A stretch of DNA of 64,000 nucleotides from VGMD01 sp964552055 (GCA_964552055.1 CAZKFL010000005.1:5341-69340); one strand, 5' to 3'. Counted from the first letter of the stretch, positions 9,701-17,521 are shown. Notes: generated from the sequence alone by a model not told the origin. Program-made: numbers and translations.

Positions 9701-10615
9701 CGTAATTGTGATGGTTCCTGGAGCTGTAATGCTCGTACTATTTGATGAGTTACTAAGAGTAAAAGTCCCACCAGTAAGCTTAGTAATACCCCAACCTGAA
9801 TTCGCAGAAAAGAGACCCGCATAGGAGCCTGAATTTAAAGTAAGCGTGTTACCGGCCAAACTTACAAAGGAGCCCGCATCCCCAGTTAAACTTGCTATAG
9901 AGCTATTATTCCCATTTAAAAAAAGAGCACCGCTTGTCATGGCAAAAGCGGAACTACTTGAGAGGCCAGCTGCACTACCTGCGCTGAGAGTTCCTTGAAT
10001 TGTTGTTGCGCCTGAATAAGAGGAAGTTCCCCCTAATGTGAGTGAATTATTGCTTCCAATTGTAAGGCCACCTGCTCCACTAATATTTCCATTAAATGTC
10101 GATGATGCATTGCCATTTATCGTCAGAAGTGTGGTAGTCGCAATTGATCCAGTCCCTGAAAGTGAATTAATTGTATTCGCAGCATTATTTAAAGTTAGAG
10201 TTCCAGAACCTAAAGTAAGATTTCCAGCGGAAATAGCCCCCGTAATTGAAATACCCGTTGCCCCAGGCGTAATCGTAATATTGTTTGTCGAAAAAATTAA
10301 TCCGCAAGATATAGTGGCGCCTCCCGTACCACTGTTACTAATGCTACTTGTAACAGCCAAAGGACTGCCAGAGATTGTATAAGCACCCGTTGAATTAAAT
10401 GCTAAGGTTGCAATACTCAAACCGGAAATATTCACACTAGGCTGAAAGGTAGGAGCCGCAGATGTAAAATTTGCAATTCCACTGGGAACTGCAGCCCCTG
10501 ACCAATTTCCTGTCAAATTCCAAGCAGTAGACGTACCACCAACCCAAATGCCATCAGCTGCACAAAGCTGTACTGCAAGAAGACCACAGGCAATTATATA
10601 TCTGCTAATTTTCAA
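3743..10615 (-). CDS. Giant PATR-repeat autotransporter with C-terminal beta-barrel
   Basis: Type Va autotransporter of 2290 residues. Residues 1-20 form a signal peptide with a likely LCA-ADG cleavage site. A passenger of about 1950 residues consists of dozens of repeats of the autotransporter-associated beta-strand (PATR) type, with patterns such as GTLTLSG and TYTGTTTI that predict a beta-helix stalk. The junction (about 1930-2010) leads into an autotransporter barrel (about 2010-2290) that ends in the outer-membrane signature Phe (GIRF). Chlamydial Pmp hallmarks (GGA[ILV], FxxN repeats) are not evident, so this is a PATR protein rather than a Pmp. The start codon is TTG at 10615. It begins 20 bp after the preceding PATR gene, so the two probably form an operon. 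Role in adhesion or surface display is inference. Confidence 0.88.
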   Translation of the reverse strand: MKISRYIIACGLLAVQLCAADGIWVGGTSTAWNLTGNWSGAAVPSGIANFTSAAPTFQPSVNISGLSIATLAFNSTGAYTISGSPLAVTSSISNSGTGGATISCGLIFSTNNITITPGATGISITGAISAGNLTLGSGTLTLNNAANTINSLSGTGSIATTTLLTINGNASSTFNGNISGAGGLTIGSNNSLTLGGTSSYSGATTIQGTLSAGSAAGLSSSSAFAMTSGALFLNGNNSSIASLTGDAGSFVSLAGNTLTLNSGSYAGLFSANSGWGITKLTGGTFTLSNSSNSTSITAPGTITITGGTLSAAAGALPNSSTVSVGAAGILSNTGLNSISILNGSAGAQVSLSSALTLTTGGTYVGTITTSNSSPLTLPSGTFNFNGAASTAPIAMSGSSTLNITGATTITGLSTTATTPIVNLGANLTINVPISTTSSYAGVLNAVTPGTNTLVLSGAGTFELNNSNYLGTLALIGLSNGTLLIGSSNALNGDTRLGISSNGILDVNGKNIELNFLISGDSTGKVKLNGGGITMTPSGGSCSYNGIIIDGATTPTMATLSFTINQLAFLTAGLNTYTGITTIQDSGAWVAGAVNTLSPNSLFTLSSGALNLVTYNNQIANLTGSGAITLIGSALQLGPTYTGLTNQSFSGTFNLITSGGLTVNFSNSLSSFSVGANVFPVSAPNIDLIVTNGIFEITGSNTVNTLSGLGGEVRLTGSGVNLSIVGPSCTYEGSITGTGGLALSGFSLTLKNATQNSSSYSGPTTITGGAILYGGSANTFSTKSVITFTDSFLGGELSLNNFDNTVANLSSTAALMGSVALTNSNTLTLSGLGSGSSQSFAGPITDNGGLPGGSLTISAPCAITLTGVSGGTTYYGTTTVYGTLSAGGSNVFSANSLVNVASGGALQLNGNSNSNVIANLTGSGFVNLAGSTLSLGGDNASQTFSGILAANADGWGLTKNGTGTFTLAGSQTITNTGTITINSSGGISAGAGTLPNTATVSFPAGVGNTGNLTISGANTIANLTDLTLTAGATSLTLNDINTTLTIGYPGTANPTGNFYGAITGAGGLTFANSVNYTLYTTGLNQNTYSGVTTINSGVLSAGTADALSHSSALFLESYTSLQLNNNSATIASLAGNSPSTVNFGGGGGTLTINTGVPTPTTTTFAGAIAGTGSLVITGSTGTLILSRSSSYGGTTTVSGGILQMGIVDALPTSIYTAVTLSGGTLALNGYPTHIASLTGTTNVTLGASTGILTMVTGGTSYSGVISGSGGVTLSAGTFTTSGANTYGGTTTIAGNWTTGGTTLSSNSMVQMSSGTLTLTSGPNTIANLNGTGTIVSTTALTFGGDNNAGTYNSTAWTGAANITKAGSGVFTLSGTSTYSGNTLVTGGTFKAGAAAAFSAGSLVNLSSGTTLSLNSNANTILDLTGTGTVYLGNATLTLANPTSTFSGSIVGITTIHGGLTKNGAGTFTLAETGQALYGDLTTINAGTLQAGAISAFASMSTVYFPLAAGTLNLAGFPNTIGGLIGTGGSSVTLGGGKLTVGFNGTSTAFSGIISGGGGLEKVGAGTLELSGINTYTGDTTISGGAIQIYQDSGLGNVAGSLIFNNGTLTNIAGNFSSGRAVTLTGPGTISLSLGGVLTLSGTMTGSGTFTKTGTSTLTFTTNGIKTYTGATTIAAGTLAAGSTQAFSATSDVTVLTGATLNLASFSNTIGNLSGAGTVNLGTGTLTLGNSNSTVFSGGMSATAGNLIKLGAGSFTVSGTCAYTGTTAVNAGTFVVNGSVSSSATTVASGATIKGVGTIAGSVTVSGIIEPGNSIGTLHVGSYTALSGSTYNVELSQVTSDNIIATGAVTINSGATLNVIPQRGTYDPSHAYEVINAAGGLTGTFTNVITPSDRTDVVTQYTSDILYLYLTVKSAVEIGEGFNARQVGYVIDSISDANIAAWVEPLDDLFDLSQTELKVALNELCPAQLKGLAIIQQNNAVRVQNGISLRFQNLLDRKHCPHVKGCKINSNPVYLWIDGFNSKLRQPSNFIDTNPQVGYHTSSGGGSIGLDFNVAKHGYIGIMGGGTYTDVKWYKDQGSGHVTSGYLGVYGSAIGTLTFINASLLGSTNNYIASRKIVYTGVNTTAHSNHNGTQLLTHLDGGLNINCFGFTIRPFESMDYIIQHERPFTETGAGVYDLDVHKTNPQIFRNELGINFARCFNISNRSRIIADIKLSWVSENRITGTLFTSSFVDFPQTFLTEGYYPNRSLFSPGAALTGNFAQDSAYITVTYDADLGHQYLDQRTGAQIGIRF

Positions 10616-10635
10616 CTATATACCGCTTATTTTAA

Positions 10636-12159
10636 CTACTTTAGCTCTATCATAATGTTATGGGCTGAAACGATAATTTTATATTTATCGGGGAATTTCA
10701 TTGTGGCAAATGAGCCTACTATACCATCCCCTGCAGATACAATTTCATAAGAAGATCCAGAGGTGAAGGTAGAAGGTGGAGCAATATTAAGCGTAACATT
10801 ATCCCCAATGATAAATTTTCCGGTTGTAGTAAGCGATTCATTTGATTCAAGATTTACTTCTAAAGTTGAATCAGAGCATTGTGAATAATTCCCCACAATA
10901 ACCATTTTATCGGGTTTACAAAGCCCAAGATTTTTTACATCTCCAACAATAATGCCATTTCCTTGAAGAGTTGCGCCAGACTGTATTGTTACGCTCGAAT
11001 TAATCATTCCCGTTAGATTAAAAACACCTTCAGTAATTGTTGTAGGTCCAGAATATGTGCTTAAACGAGAAAGAGTTAATGAGCCCTTTCCATTTTTAAC
11101 AATTCCACCAGCACCTGAAATAGTACCGTCAATTAGAGAGTCATTATCATCTGAAAGGGTTAGTATTGCCCTCCCAAGCTTTACCTCGCCACCGAGCAGT
11201 CCTCCTCCATTTATTGAAGGAATTGTACAATTATTTCCTGCTAAATCTAAAACGGCGCCATCCATATTAGCAATTTGAATGGAAGATGAAGAAGGAAAGG
11301 CATTCATAATTCCTGCTCGCAAGGTGCCATTATCAATTTTAATTGGACCTGCAAATGAATTTTTTGGGCCAGATAAAGTTAAAGTTCCGATGCCAACTTT
11401 TACAAGGCCGCCCTCACCAAAAATGGAACCATTGTACACTGTATTTGTATCATCACCAACAGTAAGAGTTGCACTACCTAGTAAAATATTGCCACCAAGA
11501 TTTCCGCCGCCACTTAAACTAGCAATCGTATTATCGTAGTTATTCAAGTCCAAGACAACACCCGATGTATTTAAAATCACAACTCCAGAAACAGGTGAAA
11601 ATACATTCTTCCCATTGGCTTCTAATATCCCACTTTGAATTGTCGTTAATCCCCTATAACTATTCAAACCCGAAAGAGTTAACTTAGCTTGACCCTGTTT
11701 AGTGATTCCACCATTACCCGTAATCTCACCTGTAATCAGGCAATAATCTTTTTCTCTACTGCAATTAGGATTTGTAATATTAGCGCTAATCACAATCGTA
11801 TTCTCTAACTCGAGTAAAGAGTTAATCTCCGCCTTACCAGTCACCAAAATTGAGTCGTAAACATTTAACTGACCTGAAGATAAGCTATACAAATACTCAC
11901 TATTTATAACGATAGATTTAACACTTACAGTTCCATCGACAGTAATCTTTGCTGGCCTAGATAAAATAAAAGGGGGAAATGTTGCAACATCATTTCGACC
12001 ATCTGGATAAAGCGCGTTCAATCCTGAACCTGGCACCCAATCTTTTTCCTCCTTCCACTTTCCGCCCCCATCATTTTTCCACGTAGCAGAACCTGCTAAA
12101 AGACCCACCTGCGTAAGACTTAAAATTCCAAAACCCAAAAGGCAAACTGCATTTCTCAA
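10636..12159 (-). CDS. Secreted PATR-repeat protein without a barrel
   Basis: About 507 residues. I chose a TTG start at 12159 because it gives a compact signal peptide (MRNAVCLLGFGILSLTQVG) with a GGGGG tract 6 nt upstream; the frame stays open to another TTG at 12198. The mature part has the same beta-strand repeats as the next gene, including LTLSGLNSYRGLTTI and LTLSRLSTYSGPTTI, and a terminal segment resembling the end of a passenger domain. It lacks a beta-barrel and does not end in an aromatic residue. It may be a passenger shed into the periplasm or surface, a partner of the adjacent full autotransporter, or a remnant of duplication followed by loss of the barrel. It is first in the inferred two-gene operon. 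Confidence 0.75.
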   Translation of the reverse strand: MRNAVCLLGFGILSLTQVGLLAGSATWKNDGGGKWKEEKDWVPGSGLNALYPDGRNDVATFPPFILSRPAKITVDGTVSVKSIVINSEYLYSLSSGQLNVYDSILVTGKAEINSLLELENTIVISANITNPNCSREKDYCLITGEITGNGGITKQGQAKLTLSGLNSYRGLTTIQSGILEANGKNVFSPVSGVVILNTSGVVLDLNNYDNTIASLSGGGNLGGNILLGSATLTVGDDTNTVYNGSIFGEGGLVKVGIGTLTLSGPKNSFAGPIKIDNGTLRAGIMNAFPSSSSIQIANMDGAVLDLAGNNCTIPSINGGGLLGGEVKLGRAILTLSDDNDSLIDGTISGAGGIVKNGKGSLTLSRLSTYSGPTTITEGVFNLTGMINSSVTIQSGATLQGNGIIVGDVKNLGLCKPDKMVIVGNYSQCSDSTLEVNLESNESLTTTGKFIIGDNVTLNIAPPSTFTSGSSYEIVSAGDGIVGSFATMKFPDKYKIIVSAHNIMIELK

Positions 12160-12198
12160 AAAATACCCCCACAAAACAATTAACTGTCCTAAAAGCAA

Positions 12199-12329
12199 GA
12201 TACAAAAAAAAACTTAACTGTACACACTTATTTAAATCAGGTCCCCTGAAATCATCTTGCAATCTTGCGGGGTCAGGCACCATAATCTTGCAATCTTGCG
12301 GGGTCAGGCACCGGGATTGTTTCGGGAAA
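12199..12329. repeat. Intergenic region with two more flanking repeat copies
   Basis: Two copies (12254-12281 and 12283-12313) repeat the AATCTTGC-AATCTTGC-GGGGTCAGGCACC unit also found at 3527-3604, in the same orientation. They lie between the stop codon of nnr and the start of the autotransporter operon, leaving about 55 bp for its promoter. No convincing -35/-10 pair is visible there. Confidence 0.7.
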
Positions 12330-13796
12330 TTATAAATAAGTGATTAGTTTTGAGGCGGTTAGTGGGGAGGGGGATTTGGCGCCGGCAAGGGCGTGGAGTG
12401 TTGCGCCGAGAGTTGCAGCCAGATGAAGGGAAGCGCCTTGGGCGATGAGGGTGGTGATGATGCCGGCAAGGGCGTCGCCCATTCCGGCGGTAGACATGTT
12501 GCTTGTTCCGAATGGGATAATGATTTTCGGGTGGTTAGGAGAAATAATTGTTGTCGCAGGACCTTTATATACTATTATAATGTTATGAAGGAGGGAAAAT
12601 TCTTCAGCTTTTTTTATGAGATCCAGATCGCCTAAACTTTCATCTAATTGCAAAAGTTTTTGCAGTTCACCTTTATGGGGAGTGAGGATTGCATTTTCTA
12701 CACCACCTTTGAAAAAAAAGAGTGCGTCGCCATCGATAACAATGGGGCATTTTGCTTTACTATATAATAGGTCTAGTAATTTGGGAATATCCCCTGTTCT
12801 TCCTAAACCGGGGCCCACAAGGATTGCTTTTGTTCGATGGAGTTCTTCTAGCAATGTTTGTATTTGACTCATTCTTACAACTTCTGGTGGCAAAGCCGCT
12901 AATTCGCATTCCATTCCAGGTGAGTGAAATAGACGAATAATTCCAGCGCCCATTTTTTGCGCACCCATTGCAGCAATGATAGCGGCACCTGGCATACCAG
13001 GTGATCCCGCAACTAATACAACTTGTCCTACACTATATTTATTTGCAGTTCTTACTCTAATAGGAAGATTTTTTGAAACAATTTCTTGATTAACTATATA
13101 TCCAAATGGAAGAGCTTTTTCTACATACTGTTTTGAGAGACCAAAATCGACTTTAATCAGATTCCCTACATAGTCAAAACCTTGATTATATAAGTGACCA
13201 ACTTTCATAAGACCTAAATAAGCAGTAATTTCAGCAATAACCGCAACAGTTTCAACGCGCCCTGTATCCCCTGCTACACCAGAAGGAATATCAATAGAAA
13301 TAACTGGATTTTGGGCCGCATTCACCTTATCAATGACTTCCTTCATAAGGCCTGTTACTTTTCCATGAAATCCCGTTCCAAGTAACCCATCTAATATAAG
13401 AATGTTGGGCGGAATAACAATCTCACCCACTGGATAAATCTCCCCCCCCATTTTAAGAAAACCGTTTGCATGAATCTGGCAGAGCTGACTACAATCACTG
13501 ATTGGAAACAAGTGGTGCGCCGCTACTTTATAACCAATAGCCAAGAGCTTTTCACCCACAGAAAAGCAATCCCCTCCATTATTACCCTTTCCGCATAGTA
13601 GCAAAACAGTACGGGGCAATTTTTTTTCTTCTATATACCGTAATACGATATCTAAAATTCCTAAAGCCGCCTTCTCCATATACTGATCTGCAGTAGCATC
13701 ACCCTCCAAAATTGCAACAGATTCTATGCGTGCCATTTCAGACGCAGATACAACCTTATCACCTTCAACAGAAACAGGAAAATATTTTTGAGTCAT
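12330..13796 (-). CDS. nnr: Bifunctional NAD(P)HX epimerase / ADP-dependent NAD(P)HX dehydratase
   Basis: Metabolite-repair enzyme that restores hydrated NADH and NADPH. The N-terminal YjeF_N epimerase domain (about 1-220) has the binding loop LLCGKGNNGGD and the motif DIPSGVAGDTG. The C-terminal ribokinase-like dehydratase domain (about 235-488) has VGPGLGRTGD and the catalytic STAGMGDALAGI, where GMGD replaces the usual GTGD. The total of 488 residues matches the bacterial fusion. The gene is divergent from a small orphan and lies just beyond the autotransporter-flanking repeats, so it marks the end of that accessory block. A TATAAT is only 2 nt before the ATG, so the transcription start is unclear. 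Confidence 0.92.
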   Translation of the reverse strand: MTQKYFPVSVEGDKVVSASEMARIESVAILEGDATADQYMEKAALGILDIVLRYIEEKKLPRTVLLLCGKGNNGGDCFSVGEKLLAIGYKVAAHHLFPISDCSQLCQIHANGFLKMGGEIYPVGEIVIPPNILILDGLLGTGFHGKVTGLMKEVIDKVNAAQNPVISIDIPSGVAGDTGRVETVAVIAEITAYLGLMKVGHLYNQGFDYVGNLIKVDFGLSKQYVEKALPFGYIVNQEIVSKNLPIRVRTANKYSVGQVVLVAGSPGMPGAAIIAAMGAQKMGAGIIRLFHSPGMECELAALPPEVVRMSQIQTLLEELHRTKAILVGPGLGRTGDIPKLLDLLYSKAKCPIVIDGDALFFFKGGVENAILTPHKGELQKLLQLDESLGDLDLIKKAEEFSLLHNIIIVYKGPATTIISPNHPKIIIPFGTSNMSTAGMGDALAGIITTLIAQGASLHLAATLGATLHALAGAKSPSPLTASKLITYL

Positions 13797-13937
13797 ACAT
13801 TATATATGGGATACTCGTGCAATGTTTTCAATAAATTGTATAAGATTAGAATTATCATTTTTGGATCATGCTGAAAGCAAATGTGTTAGTAAAATTTCAA
13901 AATGTTATAACATCTAAATAAAAAAGGGATAACTACA

Positions 13938-14255
13938 ATGACTACTATTATTATTATCAACCAAACAATCAATGATGTACAATTAATTACCCCAAATAAA
14001 AATTCAACGCCTAATCTCGGCACCTGGACTGGCACAACAACGACTATCCAGCCAATCCCTACTATATACTATAAAGTCCCCACTAAAACAAAAGCTCAAG
14101 GAACATTTACAGGAACTATAATAACTCTTAGGATAGTTGGAGGAACTCTTTATAACATAGATTTTAACATTCCCACTTACACTTCACCAGATAATGTCAT
14201 GAGCTGTTCCGGAGATACAACTACCTATACATGCACTTTTAGCGATGCTTCATAA
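13938..14255 (+). CDS. Small Thr/Ile-rich orphan protein
   Basis: 105 residues with a clear Shine-Dalgarno-like AAGGGA about 8 nt before ATG. The sequence is rich in Thr, Ile, Asn and Pro, with alternating patterns that predict a small all-beta protein. Two cysteines (MSCSGD and YTCTF) near the C terminus could form a disulfide. There is no signal peptide. I do not recognise a family. Its last 31 bp overlap the 3' end of gpsA tail to tail. A small secreted or effector-like beta protein is possible but unsupported. Confidence 0.6.
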   Translation: MTTIIIINQTINDVQLITPNKNSTPNLGTWTGTTTTIQPIPTIYYKVPTKTKAQGTFTGTIITLRIVGGTLYNIDFNIPTYTSPDNVMSCSGDTTTYTCTFSDAS

Positions 14256-15220
14256 TCAGCGATTGCCTTTAGCATTTGTGCAAAACCTTCTTTAGGATTT
14301 TGGTTCTCATAGAGAATGTGGTACATGGCTGAAATGATGGGGAGATCTAGGGAGTGTTTTTTGGCAATGTTGTAGGCGGAGAGAACTGTATACTCACCTT
14401 CTACGACCATGCCGATTTTTTCTTTTGCGTGGGTGGCTGTGCCGCCCTGTCCAAGTAGAGTGCCGAATGTGTAGTTACGGCTGAGGTTGGAGACTCCGGT
14501 AACGATCAGGTCACCGATCCCGGCTAGTCCGTAACAGGTTTCTTCTTTTCCACCTTTAATTTTAGCAATTGCGCACATCTCTTTTAGGCCTTGCGTGATG
14601 ATCAGCGCTTTTGTGTTATAGCCATATGATAGCCCTTCTGCAAGTCCAGATGCGATGGCAATTACGTTTTTGATAGAACCGCCAACTGCTGTTCCGAGAA
14701 CATCAAAGCTCTCAGCTATATGAAAATTGGGAGACTGAAACACTTCTTTAATAATTTCTATAACCTCTGCACTAAGACTTGCACCTACTGCAGCAGACGG
14801 CTCTTTAAACATCACTTCTTTTGCTAAGGTAGGTCCGCTCATGCAGCCAATTAATTGTTTATCGCCAAAAATTTCATAGGCAACTTCTACAAGAAGTTTG
14901 CCAGTTTCTTGTTCTATCCCTTTAGAAGTGATAATAAATGGGATATTTACAGATTTTAATGCTTCGCATACAGGTCTAAATCCCTTAGCAGTTACGCATT
15001 CGACAATGACATCGCACTCTGAAATATCGGCTAAATCTCTTGTATAAGTAATACTCGGAGAAACAAGGAAGTCTTTAAATTTGGGGTGGCGATGAAACTC
15101 TTCTAAATGGGCAAGCACATCTTCTTCAATGGACCAGAGAACAACATTATGTCCATTTCTTGCGATTAAATCAGCGAGGGTAATCCCCCATGCGCCGCTT
15201 CCTAGAAATCCAACTTTCAT
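14225..15220 (-). CDS. gpsA: Glycerol-3-phosphate dehydrogenase [NAD(P)+]
   Basis: Cytosolic enzyme that reduces dihydroxyacetone phosphate to sn-glycerol 3-phosphate for phospholipid synthesis. The N-terminal Rossmann motif is GSGAWG. The region GGSIKNVIAIASGLAEG and the GLAGIGDLIVT motif are diagnostic. The start is set at ATG 15220 rather than an in-frame TTG at 15223, because an AGGTGA Shine-Dalgarno 5 nt upstream overlaps the stop codon of the preceding gene, indicating translational coupling. In Chlamydia the gpsA homologue also neighbours a UDP-sugar pyrophosphorylase, which here is fused into the upstream gene. Confidence 0.96.
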   Translation of the reverse strand: MKVGFLGSGAWGITLADLIARNGHNVVLWSIEEDVLAHLEEFHRHPKFKDFLVSPSITYTRDLADISECDVIVECVTAKGFRPVCEALKSVNIPFIITSKGIEQETGKLLVEVAYEIFGDKQLIGCMSGPTLAKEVMFKEPSAAVGASLSAEVIEIIKEVFQSPNFHIAESFDVLGTAVGGSIKNVIAIASGLAEGLSYGYNTKALIITQGLKEMCAIAKIKGGKEETCYGLAGIGDLIVTGVSNLSRNYTFGTLLGQGGTATHAKEKIGMVVEGEYTVLSAYNIAKKHSLDLPIISAMYHILYENQNPKEGFAQMLKAIADYEASLKVHV

Positions 15221-15224
15221 CAAA

Positions 15225-17000
15225 TCACCTCACATTTTCAATATAGTATACTACATCTTCTTTTGTTTTTATAGGGGCAAAGACGGTTTTTCTATCTTTC
15301 AAAATAATTTTATATGTATTTGCTAGCGAAAATGCATCAAAAATGAACTTTTCAAAATGTTTACCCTCATTTCTGGTGACCTGATGCCAGGGGAGATGGG
15401 ATTTGGCTGCTTTTTCAAAAAAAGATTTACTACAGGAAAAAATACCGCTATACCCGAGTTTCCAGCGCTCCTTCTGCTCAATCGGGATTTCCATATACTC
15501 GGCCACATAGAGTTTTCCCTCTTTATCTATAAGGGCGCCGATGCTTTCCTCTGGAGACTGCTTTTCAATTGCCAAAACAGCAAGCTCTTCCTTTCCAAGT
15601 GAGATGGGCTCTGCAAGTGGATTATCAATCGGAAGGACGCAAATTTCATCGATATCACTCCACTTATCCCAAAGGTTTGATCCGTAAAATGCAGAAAAAA
15701 GCGCGCCATTACCTTCAGGCGATTCTTCGTAATGATTCGTCAACCTCGGCAAGCACCTTTCTTGAAAAAGGTCAATATGTACATACCCCTTTTTCTCTAA
15801 AAAGGCCTTCGTCTCTTTATGAGTAGCAGGTGAGGTCATGATGGCGCATCTGCCACTGATTTTTTCAAGTAAGATTTCGTATAGACTTTTTTCCCCAATG
15901 GGAAAGCACCCTTTGGGACCAGAAAAACCAAGTCTTCGGCCCATTCCGGCTGCGAGTATAATTACGCCCATTTTTTTTACACTTTTATGAGTTTCGGTAG
16001 AATAGGCAGGCTCTTTTGCATTAATAAAGGAAAAGGGGGCAATTTTTTGATTCAAAGCTTCTGTTAGAAGAGCGCGCTTCATCTCTTTTACCACTTCATC
16101 AACTTCTATCTGTTTCATACACCGAAAATCAATGGGGCAAGTTCTTTTATAGCAAGGTGAACAGGAAACTGCCTTATAGATGATTTTTCCTCTTTTGTAG
16201 GGACCTGTTGCATAGGGGTTTGTTGAGCCAAAAAGGGCGACAAGAGGAACTTTCATACTTGCGGCAATATGCATAGGACCCGAATCATTGGTAAGAAAAG
16301 CATCGACACTTCCAATTTCTTCTACAAGTTCTCGTAGAGTTGTTTTGCCCGCTAAATTTAGGACTCGATCATCAAAATTTTGACAGATAGAATCCACAAG
16401 AGGTTTAGTTAATTTATCCCCAAAAACTTTGATCTTGCTATTTGGAATTTCATCTAAAAGTCTTCGAATCACATCAGCAAACCTCTCGGGTGGCCAACAC
16501 TTTGCAGAGCCGTACGCAGCTCCTGGATTGATACCAAAAATGGTGCGCCCGATTTGTTTCTCTTTGGGAGGAATAAATAACTTTGGCTCAGAAGAAGATG
16601 GTGAACCGATTAGCTGCTTGTAAGTAAGGACTAAATGCTGCTTTTCCTTTGATTTTGGAAAGGGGATATTTTCGGTTAGTAAAAACCCCCTTGATTTTTT
16701 AGCAAAACCAACTCTTTTTTTTACGCCTGAAAGCCAGAAGTGCCACGCAGATGAAAATGAATTGGTCAGCAAAATCCCGAGATCATACTTTTCTTGTAAT
16801 AGCTTTGGGAAGAGCCTATTTTTTCGCGAAAAATAAATCACCTCATCTATATAGGGGTTATTTTCTAATATTTCCCCTAAAATACCTGTACATAGAGCTA
16901 CAATTTTTGCATCTGGATAAAGGGCGCGCAAATCCTCTAAGACAGGCGTTGCCATCACAAAATCACCAATCCAATTGGGCATTCTTACGACAATTTTCAT
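15225..17000 (-). CDS. Fusion: GT9 heptosyltransferase + compact UDP-sugar pyrophosphorylase
   Basis: 591 residues in two parts. Residues 1-335 are a GT9 ADP-heptose:LPS heptosyltransferase (MPNWIGDFVMATPVLEDL start, FGINPGAAYGSAKCWP, TNDSGPMHIAASM), the WaaF-type enzyme of inner-core LPS synthesis. Residues 344-591 begin with GVIILAAGMGRRLGFSGPKG, a nucleotidyltransferase signature of the UDPGP/AGX family. They continue with EGNGALF, CVLPIDNPLAEP and the AGX-like tail FIFDAF and FAPIKTKED. The second part is about 248 residues, much shorter than stand-alone AGX proteins, but it keeps the end-to-end motif order. M344 (codon 15969-15971) could be an internal start. The gene is directly upstream of gpsA. 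The natural substrate of the second domain is not determinable here. Confidence 0.85.
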   Translation of the reverse strand: MKIVVRMPNWIGDFVMATPVLEDLRALYPDAKIVALCTGILGEILENNPYIDEVIYFSRKNRLFPKLLQEKYDLGILLTNSFSSAWHFWLSGVKKRVGFAKKSRGFLLTENIPFPKSKEKQHLVLTYKQLIGSPSSSEPKLFIPPKEKQIGRTIFGINPGAAYGSAKCWPPERFADVIRRLLDEIPNSKIKVFGDKLTKPLVDSICQNFDDRVLNLAGKTTLRELVEEIGSVDAFLTNDSGPMHIAASMKVPLVALFGSTNPYATGPYKRGKIIYKAVSCSPCYKRTCPIDFRCMKQIEVDEVVKEMKRALLTEALNQKIAPFSFINAKEPAYSTETHKSVKKMGVIILAAGMGRRLGFSGPKGCFPIGEKSLYEILLEKISGRCAIMTSPATHKETKAFLEKKGYVHIDLFQERCLPRLTNHYEESPEGNGALFSAFYGSNLWDKWSDIDEICVLPIDNPLAEPISLGKEELAVLAIEKQSPEESIGALIDKEGKLYVAEYMEIPIEQKERWKLGYSGIFSCSKSFFEKAAKSHLPWHQVTRNEGKHFEKFIFDAFSLANTYKIILKDRKTVFAPIKTKEDVVYYIENVR

Positions 17001-17035
17001 AGCAACTAAAATACAGGAAACTTAAGAATGTTGAT

Positions 17036-17521
17036 ATGAAAAAAATACTAGGAATCGATCCCGGCACAAAAATTACTGGCTGGGGAATCATTACCTTTCA
17101 AAATAACAGGTATTCATTAATTGACTGCGGCACAATACTGCCGAACCCAAAAGTCCCCCTCGAGCAAAAATACCTTCACATCTATGACGAACTCACCTCG
17201 ATTATCCAAATTCACACCCCAGATACGCTCTCTATAGAAAGCCAATTCATGGATAAAAACTTCCAAAGCGTAAGCCTTATCGCTATGGCGCGGGCCATAG
17301 CCTATCTTGCCGCAGCCAAACAAAACCTTCCCATTTTTGAATACGCCCCTACTAAAGCAAAAAAAGCGGTAACAGGCAAAGGTAATGCTACAAAAGCAGC
17401 TGTTGCCCACATGGTTAAAATCCTCCTGAAACTCCCCCCTCATCCCCTTGCTGAAGATACTACTGACGCGCTCGCCCTTGCAATCACCCATGCCCACTTT
17501 TCCACAAGGCCAAAAATTTGA
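17036..17521 (+). CDS. ruvC: Holliday junction resolvase RuvC
   Basis: Endonuclease that cleaves Holliday junctions with RuvAB. The metal-binding acidic residues are D8 (GIDPGT), E68 (SIESQF), D141 and D144 (AEDTTDALALAI). The DNA-binding stretch GKGNATKAAV is present. At 161 residues it is close to the family norm of about 170. It is followed after 31 bp by ruvA on the same strand, a linkage also found in Chlamydia. Confidence 0.95.
   Translation: MKKILGIDPGTKITGWGIITFQNNRYSLIDCGTILPNPKVPLEQKYLHIYDELTSIIQIHTPDTLSIESQFMDKNFQSVSLIAMARAIAYLAAAKQNLPIFEYAPTKAKKAVTGKGNATKAAVAHMVKILLKLPPHPLAEDTTDALALAITHAHFSTRPKI

Noticed and set aside
5496..10382. Several plus-strand ORFs of 60-150 codons opposite the autotransporter
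   Set aside because: They mirror the low-complexity Gly/Ser/Thr repeat codons of the minus-strand gene, giving Val/Pro-rich antisense frames, and lack ribosome-binding sites.
3743..12159. Polymorphic membrane protein (Pmp) family
   Set aside because: The repeats are PATR-type. The GGA[ILV] and FxxN motifs that define Pmps are not evident.
3527..12313. Possible CRISPR array from the tandem repeats
   Set aside because: Only two copies on each side, with spacers of about 1-10 bp and no cas genes.
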